This document shows, in pieces, positions 7,364 to 14,351 of a stretch of 33,542 nt of DNA. Numbering within the stretch: position 1 is the stretch's first letter; every line of letters begins with the position of its first letter. This DNA comes from CAZPRQ01 sp964589415 (GTDB lineage Bacteria; Patescibacteriota; Doudnabacteria; UBA920): contig CAZPRQ010000009.1 of assembly GCA_964589415.1 (NCBI GenBank), positions 1 through 33,542 of the forward strand. Reading direction: 5' to 3'. A program made the translations under genes and the position numbers. The notes under the pieces are model-generated. The model searched no databases. It worked only from the letters and a program-made list of their open reading frames with translations, and was not told the origin of the DNA.

Positions 7364-7392
7364 TTTATATCATAATTATGAATTAATGTCAA
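7364..7392 (-). promoter_or_regulatory. Promoter (TTGACA-N17-TATAAA)
   Basis: On the minus strand TTGACA (7392-7387) and TATAAA (7369-7364) are exactly 17 bp apart. Transcription from about 7357 would give a leader of some 230 nt before the 427-aa gene. Confidence 0.72.
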
Positions 7393-7423
7393 GTTTTGAG
7401 GCACAAATTCTAATATGAAGCGA

Positions 7424-7462
7424 AACTGGATCCGAAATAAAATAATGCAAATCTTGGTTAAT
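7424..7462 (+). repeat. Direct repeat, right copy
   Basis: Thirty-six of 39 bases identical to 5664-5702, same orientation. The copy is in non-coding sequence between the cassette-like gene and the TrmB-like regulator. Beyond it lie small hairpins (CACTCAC/GTGAGTG near 7498, AAACCACCC/GGGTGGTTT near 7527-7551) that may end transcription of the regulator. Confidence 0.85.
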
Positions 7463-7564
7463 GGACTTAAAATTTTAAAAATTTAAAACAAAAAATACAC
7501 TCACCGTGAGTGAATAAATTTCTTTTAAACCACCCTTTTTAGGGTGGTTTATGCTACACAGGCT

Positions 7565-8344
7565 CTAAATAACTTCTTTTTCCATGCGTTTGGCTTCTTT
7601 CCAGGCTAGTTCATAAATAGTTTTCATGGCCTCGGCTATTTCTTTGCTTTCTATAATTATGCCAAGCTTTTCTTTCCACGAAGCTATCATTATTTTATTG
7701 TCGTAAATATTTATTTCCGGGGAAAAATAAACTTTATTTTCCGGCACAAGGGCGGATTCGCGGGCTTCGTCCTTGTCCTTGCTAACACGTTCCTTGCCGG
7801 CAAAGTTCGAAGGAATAATGGCACGGATATTAATGCCTTTACCAGTTCTGCGCTTATAGTACTTTGGGAAATAATGCGGAAGCGCGGTATGCATTTCGTT
7901 GACATTGGCATAAGCACGAATGGTTTCGTGAGAAGTTAATGTATCTTCATAAACTTGCTCCATACCCTGGGTTCCTTCGTAAAACCTTACCTGCGGCCGG
8001 TCAGTAACATTATGTATGGACTTAAGCTGAGGCACTAAACCTTCAGCGTGTTTTAATGTGGCCTGTTTTTTCTCAATATCTTGTTTTACTAAATTTAAAA
8101 TTTTATCCGGTGATTCCGCCACATACTCCTGTAGTGGCTCTTTGCCGGAAATGCTTACCAGGCCTTTAGCGGCCAGGGAATCCAAAATATCATAAACCGT
8201 GGTACGGTTTAAATTGGCGTTTCTGGCTATAACGGTAACCGTGCGCTTTCCTAACTCAAGCAATGCCAAATAAACTGCGGATTCTTTTTCTGTAAACCCA
8301 ATAGAAATAAGACTTTTATAGAGAGGCGAGTCAATTTTTATCAT
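7565..8344 (-). CDS. TrmB-family transcriptional regulator
   Basis: A 259-residue protein whose first 80 residues form a TrmB-type winged helix (LISIGFTEKESAVYLALLELGK...ARNANLNRTTVYDILDSLAAKGLV). A coiled linker follows (about 85-110), then a C-terminal sensing region (RPQVRFYEGTQGMEQVYEDTL ... INIYDNKIMIASWKEKLGIIIES) like those of TrmB/PadR-like regulators with a PLD-like effector domain. TrmB proteins bind DNA as dimers and usually respond to a small molecule, often a sugar; the ligand here is unknown. Its start codon lies inside an 11-bp-arm palindrome, which suggests autoregulation. The neighbour across the intergenic region is the divergent unknown operon at 8541-10450, a plausible target. 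Confidence 0.85.
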   Translation of the reverse strand: MIKIDSPLYKSLISIGFTEKESAVYLALLELGKRTVTVIARNANLNRTTVYDILDSLAAKGLVSISGKEPLQEYVAESPDKILNLVKQDIEKKQATLKHAEGLVPQLKSIHNVTDRPQVRFYEGTQGMEQVYEDTLTSHETIRAYANVNEMHTALPHYFPKYYKRRTGKGINIRAIIPSNFAGKERVSKDKDEARESALVPENKVYFSPEINIYDNKIMIASWKEKLGIIIESKEIAEAMKTIYELAWKEAKRMEKEVI

Positions 8345-8361
8345 ATAAACATATGATAAAA
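8336..8361. promoter_or_regulatory. Operator-like palindrome over the start of the TrmB gene
   Basis: Arms TTTTATCATAT and ATATGATAAAA (11 bp each) surround a 4-bp AAAC spacer. The ATG of the TrmB-like gene (8342-8344) is inside the left arm. The perfect dyad and its position suggest binding by the regulator itself. Confidence 0.65.
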
Positions 8362-8461
8362 TTTATTTTAGTTTGTGTCAATAGTTACCCACAAAATCTT
8401 AAAAATCTATACTTATGCCTTAAATAAAGCGATATTTAACACTAAATTTGACGCTAATTAT

Positions 8462-8490
8462 TGACAATATATTAAATATATGTTATTTTT
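8462..8490 (+). promoter_or_regulatory. Promoter (TTGACA-N17-TATTTT)
   Basis: TTGACA at 8462-8467 and TATTTT 17 bp downstream, about 50 bp before the AAGGAG and ATG of the 321-aa unknown gene. Confidence 0.6.
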
Positions 8491-8540
8491 GTATGTTAAA
8501 ACAAAAATAACCCGGCGGGACTACGCTGTTAAGGAGAACA

Positions 8541-9506
8541 ATGGAATTTAAGCAATTGGTTAACGAAATCGGCTTCGGTCTTGCAGTAGCAACTAAAGAA
8601 GCTACCTTGCCGGAAAGCTTTTGGGAAAAATTAACCCTGCACGAGTGCCTCGGTATAAGCTGGGAGATGATAAAGCTCAGCCCAGCTAACCGGAAAAAGG
8701 TTGTTCTGCGGGCAGCCCACCTTGCCAGTTCCATGGAGGAAGTAGAGAAAGCTATTACCATCCTCAACTGTTCCAGGCTTTACGAGCCCGAAATGGAGGA
8801 GCTTAGCCGTCAGCTCTGGCAGCGGATAAATGAAATGAAAGAAGGAAAAGATTTCAACTTTTTCCTGCAGCCGGGATATGAAAACAAAAAAATGCTCCTA
8901 AAGACTGCCAGAACGCTGGAACATTTGCGAATTCTTATTCACCGCCGCTGCGGACAAAAGGTTTTTACGGAAAGACCGGATCTGCTGGAAACGGCCCAGT
9001 CTGTCTCTGACTCCTTAAAGCTCTATGAAGCGGCCAACCGCGTTATAGAGTCCCAAAAGTTTAAACGGGAAGGACCAAGCCAGGAAGATCTGGACTTACC
9101 CCAAGTTTTTATGACCCGCGCCGCTCAAAAGTGCGCCTCGGTAGGAGACTGGCACTTACTTTTCCAGGCGGTGAGCTGCAAATGTCCGGAGTATAAGACG
9201 GCTTACAAGAACATGATTGGACTTGCTCGTTCGTGCGGCGAGTTAAAACTTGTTCTTGAGAGCACAAATGATATTACAACGGACGCGCCCGAAAAAAATA
9301 TCTGGATTCTAAAAGACCACATAGCTGATGCAAGAAAAAAAATTCTTCAACAAATGCTAAGTGTGGCCTCTACCCCCAAAGATTGCCAAACAATCATGGA
9401 TAGTGCCAGAACCCAATCATGCCTAAATGTCCTGCCGGACTATAACGAAGACTGGGCAATGATATACAATTTGGCTTATGAAAAACTAAAGGAGGTGAGT
9501 AAATAA
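8541..9506 (+). CDS. Unknown alpha-helical repeat-like protein, 321 aa
   Basis: I do not recognise a named family. The start ATG is preceded by AAGGAGAACA, a strong SD. The protein is almost wholly helical. A loosely repeated pattern of small residues and a two-helix unit recurs: AAHLASSMEEVEKAITIL, TARTLEHLRILIHR, CASVGDWHLLFQAV, LARSCGELKLVLES, LSVASTPKDCQTIMDSA. This suggests a helical-hairpin solenoid used for protein contacts. No signal peptide or membrane segment is seen. The stop at 9504-9506 overlaps the possible start of a small membrane ORF, and the gene is the first of an operon-like set reaching 10450. It is divergent from a TrmB-like regulator. Confidence 0.7.
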   Translation: MEFKQLVNEIGFGLAVATKEATLPESFWEKLTLHECLGISWEMIKLSPANRKKVVLRAAHLASSMEEVEKAITILNCSRLYEPEMEELSRQLWQRINEMKEGKDFNFFLQPGYENKKMLLKTARTLEHLRILIHRRCGQKVFTERPDLLETAQSVSDSLKLYEAANRVIESQKFKREGPSQEDLDLPQVFMTRAAQKCASVGDWHLLFQAVSCKCPEYKTAYKNMIGLARSCGELKLVLESTNDITTDAPEKNIWILKDHIADARKKILQQMLSVASTPKDCQTIMDSARTQSCLNVLPDYNEDWAMIYNLAYEKLKEVSK

Positions 9507-9652
9507 TTTTCAAGCTTTTTATCGGAAGTGTGATTCTTGCCGCAATAGCGGCGACCATTCAGTTGTTTTGGCCGGAAAAGCCAAACCCACAAGGGACACA
9601 GCTTTCCTCCAAACGTACTGAGTTGGGCAAGTTCCGAAAAAACAACCGCTAG
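9506..9652 (+). CDS. Small single-pass membrane protein with a non-AUG start (ATT or ATA)
   Basis: A frame beginning ATA (9503) ATT (9506) after an excellent AAAGGAGG runs to TAG at 9650-9652, giving about 48 residues. The sequence has a hydrophobic helix (FKLFIGSVILAAIAATIQLFW) followed by a basic, polar tail ending RKNNR. No ATG exists in frame; a GTG at 9530 would cut into the helix. The initiating codon would overlap the stop of the upstream gene, as in translationally coupled genes. The strong SD, the membrane-protein-like composition and the spacing support a real gene with an unusual AUU/AUA start, but a base-calling error or a decayed start is possible. Confidence 0.5.
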   Translation: MFKLFIGSVILAAIAATIQLFWPEKPNPQGTQLSSKRTELGKFRKNNR

Positions 9653-9677
9653 CGAACGTAACAGAAGGAGAATCAAG

Positions 9678-10214
9678 ATGAGAATCGGATTGCTAGGAAA
9701 TGATTATCGGAATTTCATGCTGCTGGTCTGCGAGGCGTTAAAAGCCGAGCCAGTAATCCTGGAGTGGACAGAGAATTTTGAGCAGGAGCTGGCACAGATT
9801 AAAGCTGCCGACGTGGATTTTGTAATGATCCATGGACATGCCAATTACCACGGTTTTGCGCTCGCCCCTATGGTGCTCGAACGACTAAAAATCGAGCCTT
9901 TGGTCATTAGCTCGGCCGGCTTCCGCCGACTTCCTATTGAACATCCAATACCTGTTTCGCGTGGATACGACCATACCGGCGATAGCGAGCTTCAAGAAGC
10001 CATTGCCCAAATCCGCCTTGGCCCCATCACTCACGGCGGGGCAGCTCGTTGGGTTATTCAGCAAGTCTGCGAGGCGGAAGACAATTTGGCCAAAGCGCGG
10101 GAAATTCTAAAAGAAGCTGAACAGTCTGAACGGGCAGCGCAAGAATCAAAGCGGAAATATCTGCAGTTGTGCAGAGAAATCCGCCAACGTAAAAATCAAC
10201 GGGCAAAAAAGTAG
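9678..10214 (+). CDS. Unknown protein with Rossmann-like N-terminus and coiled-coil tail, 178 aa
   Basis: I do not recognise a named family. The ATG follows AGAAGGAGAATCAAG, a good SD. Residues 1-110 look like an alpha/beta domain (MRIGLLGNDYRNFMLLVCEAL, VDFVMIHGHANYHG, PLVISSAGFRRLP), with a loose resemblance to receiver or flavodoxin-like folds. No standard phosphoacceptor pattern can be assigned. Residues 130-178 form a charged coiled coil (EDNLAKAREILKEAEQSERAAQ) ending in a basic stretch. The gene is the third member of the unknown operon downstream of the TrmB-like regulator. Confidence 0.68.
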   Translation: MRIGLLGNDYRNFMLLVCEALKAEPVILEWTENFEQELAQIKAADVDFVMIHGHANYHGFALAPMVLERLKIEPLVISSAGFRRLPIEHPIPVSRGYDHTGDSELQEAIAQIRLGPITHGGAARWVIQQVCEAEDNLAKAREILKEAEQSERAAQESKRKYLQLCREIRQRKNQRAKK

Positions 10215-10244
10215 TAAGGCCGAACAAAGCAAAGAGGAGGACAA

Positions 10245-10439
10245 TTAACCGCCTAGCACACGTTAAGTGTCGGTCTGTGAGAGCCTCATCCTCACACCTT
10301 TGGGCGAGCCCTACACTCTCGCCCGCTATTTCCAAAATATCAAAGCTGGTATTTTGCAAAGAGCAAAAAACGCCCCTAATTTATCACCCATTGTTGCCAA
10401 GCAGAAGAATGAGGACCCCGACTTGATCAAACAAACAAG
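10245..10439 (+). CDS. Possible small ORF with ATT start (alternative: GTG ORF at 10267-10449)
   Basis: A strong GAGGAGGACA is followed at once by ATT AAC CGC, and that frame is open for about 58 codons. It would be a basic protein with no recognisable features. In another frame a GTG at 10267 starts a 60-codon ORF (MSVCESLILTPLGEPYTLARYFQ...) ending at 10449, but it has no SD at a proper distance. Only one can be real, and either might be the remnant of a decayed gene. The region ends at a long perfect hairpin. Confidence 0.3.
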
Positions 10440-10448
10440 TCCTAAATA

Positions 10449-10494
10449 ATTCAGTGGGGAAAACACTACATTTGTAGTGTTTTCCCCACTGAAT
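10449..10494. repeat. Perfect 22-bp hairpin ending the unknown operon
   Basis: Arms ATTCAGTGGGGAAAACACTA... and complement with a 2-nt centre; no mismatch over 22 bp. There is no clear T-run on the plus side (AAAAATATT follows), so it may be a transcript-stabilising hairpin or inverted repeat rather than a classical terminator. Confidence 0.7.
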
Positions 10495-10648
10495 AAAAAT
10501 ATTAGGCAAATAAATTACTTCGTTCGCCTATTCGGCTATGCTCAAGGCGACCCTCAAGTCCAATCGAAGGGGTCGCGAACAACAGTGATAAATAGGCAGA
10601 CTACGACTTAAATAATTTTGATTACGGCCAAAAAATAAATTAGAAAAA
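10495..10648. other. Intergenic stretch, no gene
   Basis: Contains a hairpin GCGACCC/GGGTCGC (about 10547-10576) within sequence resembling short dispersed repeats. No ORF is supported. Confidence 0.5.
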
Positions 10649-11233
10649 TTATATCTTTTTCCAAATCTCTTTTATCTTCCCGGAAAAAATCAGCCGCTGC
10701 AACACCACAATGACAAACAATAAGCCTAAAACAAAAATTTCCGCGTAATGAATATAATTATTTAAAAGTGAAAAAGATTTGCTTAACCCAAAACCCAAAG
10801 CTCCCATAACCGCCAGCCAAAAAAGCATAATGGGAAATATGTGTTTGGCATAGGTTTTTCCCGGAATCCCAATAACCCCCGCCCTGGCTATGGCCGCCCT
10901 ATGCACGCCGTAAATAAATTTGGTAAACAAAAGCGTGGTTTTTGGTCTATGCAAAAAATGTTCGTCAAAATGATTGCTTTTTTCAATAATCCATTTGGCG
11001 ATTTTGGTATTGGAATTTTTAAGCCGCTTACCGAACCAAAACCAAAAAAATTGTTCCACAACCGAACCTAAAAATGCGGCTAAAATTAAAGCGGGCCAAC
11101 TAAATTTTCCCTCGCTTATTAAAAACCCAACCACAAGCATGGTAGCGTTGCCTTCCACAAGCATGCCCAAAAAAATAAGCCCGTATGGAAGCGGGGAATT
11201 GGCCAAAAACGAATTAAATATTTCTAAATCCAT
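10649..11233 (-). CDS. DedA/VTT-domain membrane protein
   Basis: A 194-residue protein of the DedA (SNARE-associated/VTT) family. An N-terminal hydrophobic segment with the motif LVEGNATMLVVGFL precedes the typical glycine/acidic loop GSVVEQFFWFWFGKRL. A middle segment HRPKTTLLFTKFIYGVHRAAIARAGVIGIP carries the family's Arg-rich pattern (usually F.R..P..R....G), and a C-terminal membrane helix follows. DedA proteins are inner-membrane lipid or osmotic-homeostasis proteins, some acting in undecaprenyl-phosphate or phosphatidylethanolamine flipping. The N-terminal acidic residue of the loop is conserved here. The ATG at 11231-11233 lacks a clear SD. Confidence 0.8.
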   Translation of the reverse strand: MDLEIFNSFLANSPLPYGLIFLGMLVEGNATMLVVGFLISEGKFSWPALILAAFLGSVVEQFFWFWFGKRLKNSNTKIAKWIIEKSNHFDEHFLHRPKTTLLFTKFIYGVHRAAIARAGVIGIPGKTYAKHIFPIMLFWLAVMGALGFGLSKSFSLLNNYIHYAEIFVLGLLFVIVVLQRLIFSGKIKEIWKKI

Positions 11234-11294
11234 TTATCCATATTGTATCATAAAATCCTCCCTTGCTTAAACTAGACAGGGGTTTTACGCCATT

Positions 11295-12833
11295 TTATAC
11301 CCCATGAAGGGTTTCTATTTTCGCGCCCAATTTTTTTAGCCGGTTGGCAATGTCTTCGTAACCGCGAGAAATGGAATAAACATTGCGAAGCAGGGAAGTT
11401 CCTTTGGCAGCCAGCATGGCAATTAAAATTATTACCGCGGGCCTTAAGGCCGGCGGACAAATAACTTCCGCGGCTTTAAGTTCAGTAGGACCTTCAATAT
11501 ATATACGGTGTGGGTCAACAAGCGTAAGGTTTGCCCGAAGCTTTGTCATTTCCATAAAATATATTGCGCGGTTTTCGTAAACCCAATCATGAATTAAAGT
11601 TTTACCTTCTGCTTGAGTGGCAATTGGCACAAAAAACGGTAAGTTATCTATATTTATACCAAATACCGAGGGTAAGGGATGTAGTTTTTCTTCCAATGCC
11701 TTAAGACGACTGGGGAAAACCTCAATGTCTACCAAGTTAGTTATGCCATTTTTGCTTTTGTAATTCTTTGTCATCTTCATTTTTACGCCCATTTTTTCCA
11801 ACTTTAAAATTTCAAGCTGTAAAAAATCTATAGGACAACGCTCCACCGTAATACGCGAACCTGTGGTAACGGCAAGAGACAAAAACATCATGGATTCTAT
11901 TGGGTCCTCGGCCAAAAAATATTTAAGCGTTTGCTTTATGACCGGTTTGCCGTACACCGTTAACGTAGCCGTACCAATACCCTCAATTTTTACTCCCAGA
12001 GCCTGCAAAAAATGACATAAATCCTGCACCATATAATTGGCCGAGGCTAAACGGATTATTGTTTTACCCGGAATTTTAGCCGCGGCCATAAGCGCGTTTT
12101 CCGTAACGGTATCTCCCATTTCATATAAAGTAATTTCCGCAGGCGAAAGTTTAGCAATTTTTACCGCATAGTGATCATGCTCTGTGCGAATTTCATAACC
12201 TAGTTTTTCCAGCGCGAATAAATGCGGACGAACAGTTCGAGCGCCAAGCTTGCAACCTCCCGACAATGGCAGCGCAAAATTTTTCAACCTATGACCCAAG
12301 GAACCCATTAGCATAAGTGCGCTCCTGGTTTTTAACGCGGCCACCTGGTCTAATTTTTTCATATTTAAAACCTTAGGCGGTAAAATTTCCAAGTCACTGC
12401 CCTGCCATTTTACGCTTACGCCTATACTGGATATAACTTCTATAATTCTGTTAACTTCCTCAATTTTAGGAACATTCTTTAAAATAGTTTTACCCGCATT
12501 TAGCAAACTGGCGCAAAGCAGGGCCACGGCCGCATTTTTAGAAGTATTAGTGGCAATATGCCCGGAAAGCTTGCGGCCTCCAACAATGCGAAAACTCACG
12601 GAATTATCGGCTAATGTAATAACTTCGCGCCCAAGTACTGTGCTTATTTTTGCCAACATTTCCGTAGAAAAATTCTGTTGGCCGCTTTCCATTCTTGCCA
12701 CCGCAGACTGGCTGGTGTTTAAAGCTTTCGCGAATTCAATTTGCGAAATTCCCCGCTGTTGACGCAGCTCACTTATAAACTCTCCAATTTTTCGTTGTTC
12801 AAGACCGGATGAAGGGGCTAATGAATGTTTCAT
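11295..12833 (-). CDS. murA: XRE DNA-binding domain fused to UDP-GlcNAc 1-carboxyvinyltransferase (MurA)
   Basis: 512 residues, about 90 more than ordinary MurA. Residues 16-75 are an XRE-type helix-turn-helix (SELRQQRGISQIEFAKALNTSQSAVARMESGQ). Residues 80-510 are MurA: K99-N100 of the substrate site (TSKNAAVALLCASLL), Cys194 in SGGCKLGART (the PEP-reactive Cys and fosfomycin target), and a C-terminal SRGYEDI. MurA adds enolpyruvate to UDP-GlcNAc, the first committed step of peptidoglycan synthesis. The N-terminal domain would allow direct DNA binding, and two identical dyads flank the predicted promoter just upstream. I infer an autoregulatory enzyme. The residue usually Pro in GARPV is Thr here, in GARTV. 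No SD is seen before the ATG at 12831-12833. Confidence 0.92.
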   Translation of the reverse strand: MKHSLAPSSGLEQRKIGEFISELRQQRGISQIEFAKALNTSQSAVARMESGQQNFSTEMLAKISTVLGREVITLADNSVSFRIVGGRKLSGHIATNTSKNAAVALLCASLLNAGKTILKNVPKIEEVNRIIEVISSIGVSVKWQGSDLEILPPKVLNMKKLDQVAALKTRSALMLMGSLGHRLKNFALPLSGGCKLGARTVRPHLFALEKLGYEIRTEHDHYAVKIAKLSPAEITLYEMGDTVTENALMAAAKIPGKTIIRLASANYMVQDLCHFLQALGVKIEGIGTATLTVYGKPVIKQTLKYFLAEDPIESMMFLSLAVTTGSRITVERCPIDFLQLEILKLEKMGVKMKMTKNYKSKNGITNLVDIEVFPSRLKALEEKLHPLPSVFGINIDNLPFFVPIATQAEGKTLIHDWVYENRAIYFMEMTKLRANLTLVDPHRIYIEGPTELKAAEVICPPALRPAVIILIAMLAAKGTSLLRNVYSISRGYEDIANRLKKLGAKIETLHGV

Positions 12834-12846
12834 AATATCTATTTTA

Positions 12847-12862
12847 ATATCAAGTATGATAT
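12847..12862. promoter_or_regulatory. Operator-like dyad O1 before xre-murA
   Basis: ATATCA-N4-TGATAT, 14 bp upstream of the start codon and just downstream of the predicted -10. It is identical in arms and spacing to the dyad at 12919-12934. Confidence 0.7.
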
Positions 12863-12870
12863 ATACACTA

Positions 12871-12903
12871 ATTATATAGCATAAAAAGTTGCGGTAAAGT
12901 CAA
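12871..12903 (-). promoter_or_regulatory. Probable promoter of xre-murA
   Basis: On the minus strand TTGACT (12903-12898) lies upstream of TATGCTATATAAT, which offers an extended -10 (TG before TATATA/TATAAT). The spacing to the best -10 is longer than ideal, so the exact -10 is uncertain. It lies between the two operator-like dyads. Confidence 0.5.
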
Positions 12904-12918
12904 TTTATCCACTTTTTA

Positions 12919-12934
12919 ATATCATAAATGATAT
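12919..12934. promoter_or_regulatory. Operator-like dyad O2 before xre-murA
   Basis: ATATCA-N4-TGATAT, centred 72 bp from O1, about seven helical turns, on the far side of the predicted promoter. The flanking bases extend the symmetry partly (TTAATATCA ... TGATATATTAA). Confidence 0.7.
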
Positions 12935-12992
12935 ATTAAAACCCGCATTTATTTTGCGGGTTGTTAAATTGAGTTTAAAATTATAATATAGT

Positions 12993-13184
12993 CTAAAATT
13001 TTAGCCAATTTTCAGCCCATTTGTCCAAAAAATGGCTCTGATTGTTAAAATAGTAAAGCGCCACAACCCCGGCCAAATATAATGCATTTAAAATTAAAAT
13101 CCTAACCAAATCGCGCTTAATTATACTGTACTCAACTGCGTGCAGCGCAGTTGAACCCAAAATTTCATGCTGCTTATTAGCCAT
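12993..13184 (-). CDS. Unknown single-pass membrane protein, 63 aa
   Basis: A short protein with a charged N-terminus (MANKQHEILGSTALHAVEYSI), one hydrophobic helix at about residues 28-46 (LVRILILNALYLAGVVALYYF) and a C-terminal amphipathic stretch. It is on the same strand as xre-murA and upstream of it, separated by the operator region. I do not recognise a named family. The start ATG at 13182-13184 has no clear SD, which is usual in this genome. Confidence 0.6.
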   Translation of the reverse strand: MANKQHEILGSTALHAVEYSIIKRDLVRILILNALYLAGVVALYYFNNQSHFLDKWAENWLKF

Positions 13185-13309
13185 AAATTATTATATTACT
13201 GCTAAAATTGAATTTAAAGCCTTTTAAGTATAACAATTACGGCCATTTTATACAATTTGAAAGGCTAACGGTCTAATGCTACAATACGAGGGCTTAACAT
13301 GCCGCCAAA

Positions 13310-13789
13310 ATGAATGGATTTGAATTTATTTTAATAATACCCGCTATTTTGGCTCTTGCGGCCTGTGCTTTCCTATATTGGCAAATACGCTCACTTGCCA
13401 GATTTAAACAAGCATTCTTCAAAGGCACACAGGCCCAAGATTTGGAACATGTTATTTACTCTCTGGTGGCTAAAATAGACTCTTTACATACCAGGCAAGA
13501 AGTGCTGGAAAATTATTTTAGCACCCTTAAAAACCATTCTGAGTACAACTTTTCCAAACTTGGCATTGTAAGGTTTAATCCTTTTAAGGACGACGGAGGA
13601 AATTTTAGCTTTTCACTGGCCCTGTTAAATGCCCATAACAGCGGATTTATATTAACCAGCATGCATGGCAGGCAGCAATGCCGAGTTTATACAAAACAAC
13701 TACATGAGGGTAGAAGCGAAGTGCAAATAACCGCCGAGGAAATGCAGGCAGTGCAAATGGCCATTGACCAGACAAAAACCGAAAAATAA
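13310..13789 (+). CDS. DUF4446 family membrane-anchored protein
   Basis: 159 residues: an N-terminal membrane helix (about 4-24, FILIIPAILALAACAFLYW), a coiled linker (AQDLEHVIYSLVAKIDSLHTRQEVLENYF) and the DUF4446 core. In the core, VRFNPFKDDGGNFSFSLALLNAHNSGFILTSMHGRQ...RVYTKQLHEGRSE is diagnostic, followed by an EE..A...A helix (TAEEMQAVQMAID). The biochemical role is unknown to me; the protein is anchored in the inner membrane, likely with the domain inside. It is followed 46 bp later by bactofilin, so it may belong to the same cell-envelope unit. Confidence 0.88.
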   Translation: MNGFEFILIIPAILALAACAFLYWQIRSLARFKQAFFKGTQAQDLEHVIYSLVAKIDSLHTRQEVLENYFSTLKNHSEYNFSKLGIVRFNPFKDDGGNFSFSLALLNAHNSGFILTSMHGRQQCRVYTKQLHEGRSEVQITAEEMQAVQMAIDQTKTEK

Positions 13790-13835
13790 ACCCCCAAACA
13801 AAACTGTGTCTGTATTTAATTAGTAAGCAACCCTC

Positions 13836-14252
13836 ATGAATAACGCAAATATAATAGATGAGAATACATCCGGCCAAGCCGAAACCATAGTCGGTCCCTC
13901 AGTAAAAATCCAAGGTGACTTAAACTCGGAAGGGAATGTTAAAATTGAAGGCCAGGTAACCGGTAAAGTAAAGACCAGCCAAAGCGTTTATGCCAACCAA
14001 GGCTCCAAGGTAATTGCCGATGTTCTCGCCGGCAATGCCGTAATAGGCGGAGAAGTGCAAGGGAACTTAAAAATTTCCGGCCATCTTATTTTACAAAGCA
14101 CGGCAAAAATAGTTGGGGATATTTCCTGCCAAATATTACGAGTGGAAGACGGAGCCCAGTTTTCCGGCAAATGCTCCATGGGAGGAGCCGCTTCGACAGC
14201 CGTTACCAACGGCCGCAAAACCGCCCCCGTACCCGAAGAGCTGGAAGAATAA
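13836..14252 (+). CDS. Bactofilin (polymer-forming cytoskeletal protein)
   Basis: 138 residues with the bactofilin right-handed beta-helix core at about 10-115. Short repeated strands are visible: TIVGPSVKIQGDLNSEGNVKIEGQVTGKVK, then AVIGGEVQGNLKISGHLIL, then AKIVGDISCQILRVEDGAQFSGKCSMG. Disordered tails lie at both ends. Bactofilins polymerise without nucleotide and act as scaffolds for cell-wall or appendage enzymes, often at the membrane. The ATG at 13836 has no strong SD. It is flanked by DUF4446 and a DAG-kinase-like gene, a cell-envelope neighbourhood shared with xre-murA nearby. Confidence 0.93.
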   Translation: MNNANIIDENTSGQAETIVGPSVKIQGDLNSEGNVKIEGQVTGKVKTSQSVYANQGSKVIADVLAGNAVIGGEVQGNLKISGHLILQSTAKIVGDISCQILRVEDGAQFSGKCSMGGAASTAVTNGRKTAPVPEELEE

Positions 14253-14351
14253 TAACAGTTTACCAAGTACGGCCCGGTACAAACGTACGAATTTTTACAT
14301 TGGCGTTGTATCGCTGTGTTCGTATACTTTTAAAAATGCGTGCTTAGTAAA

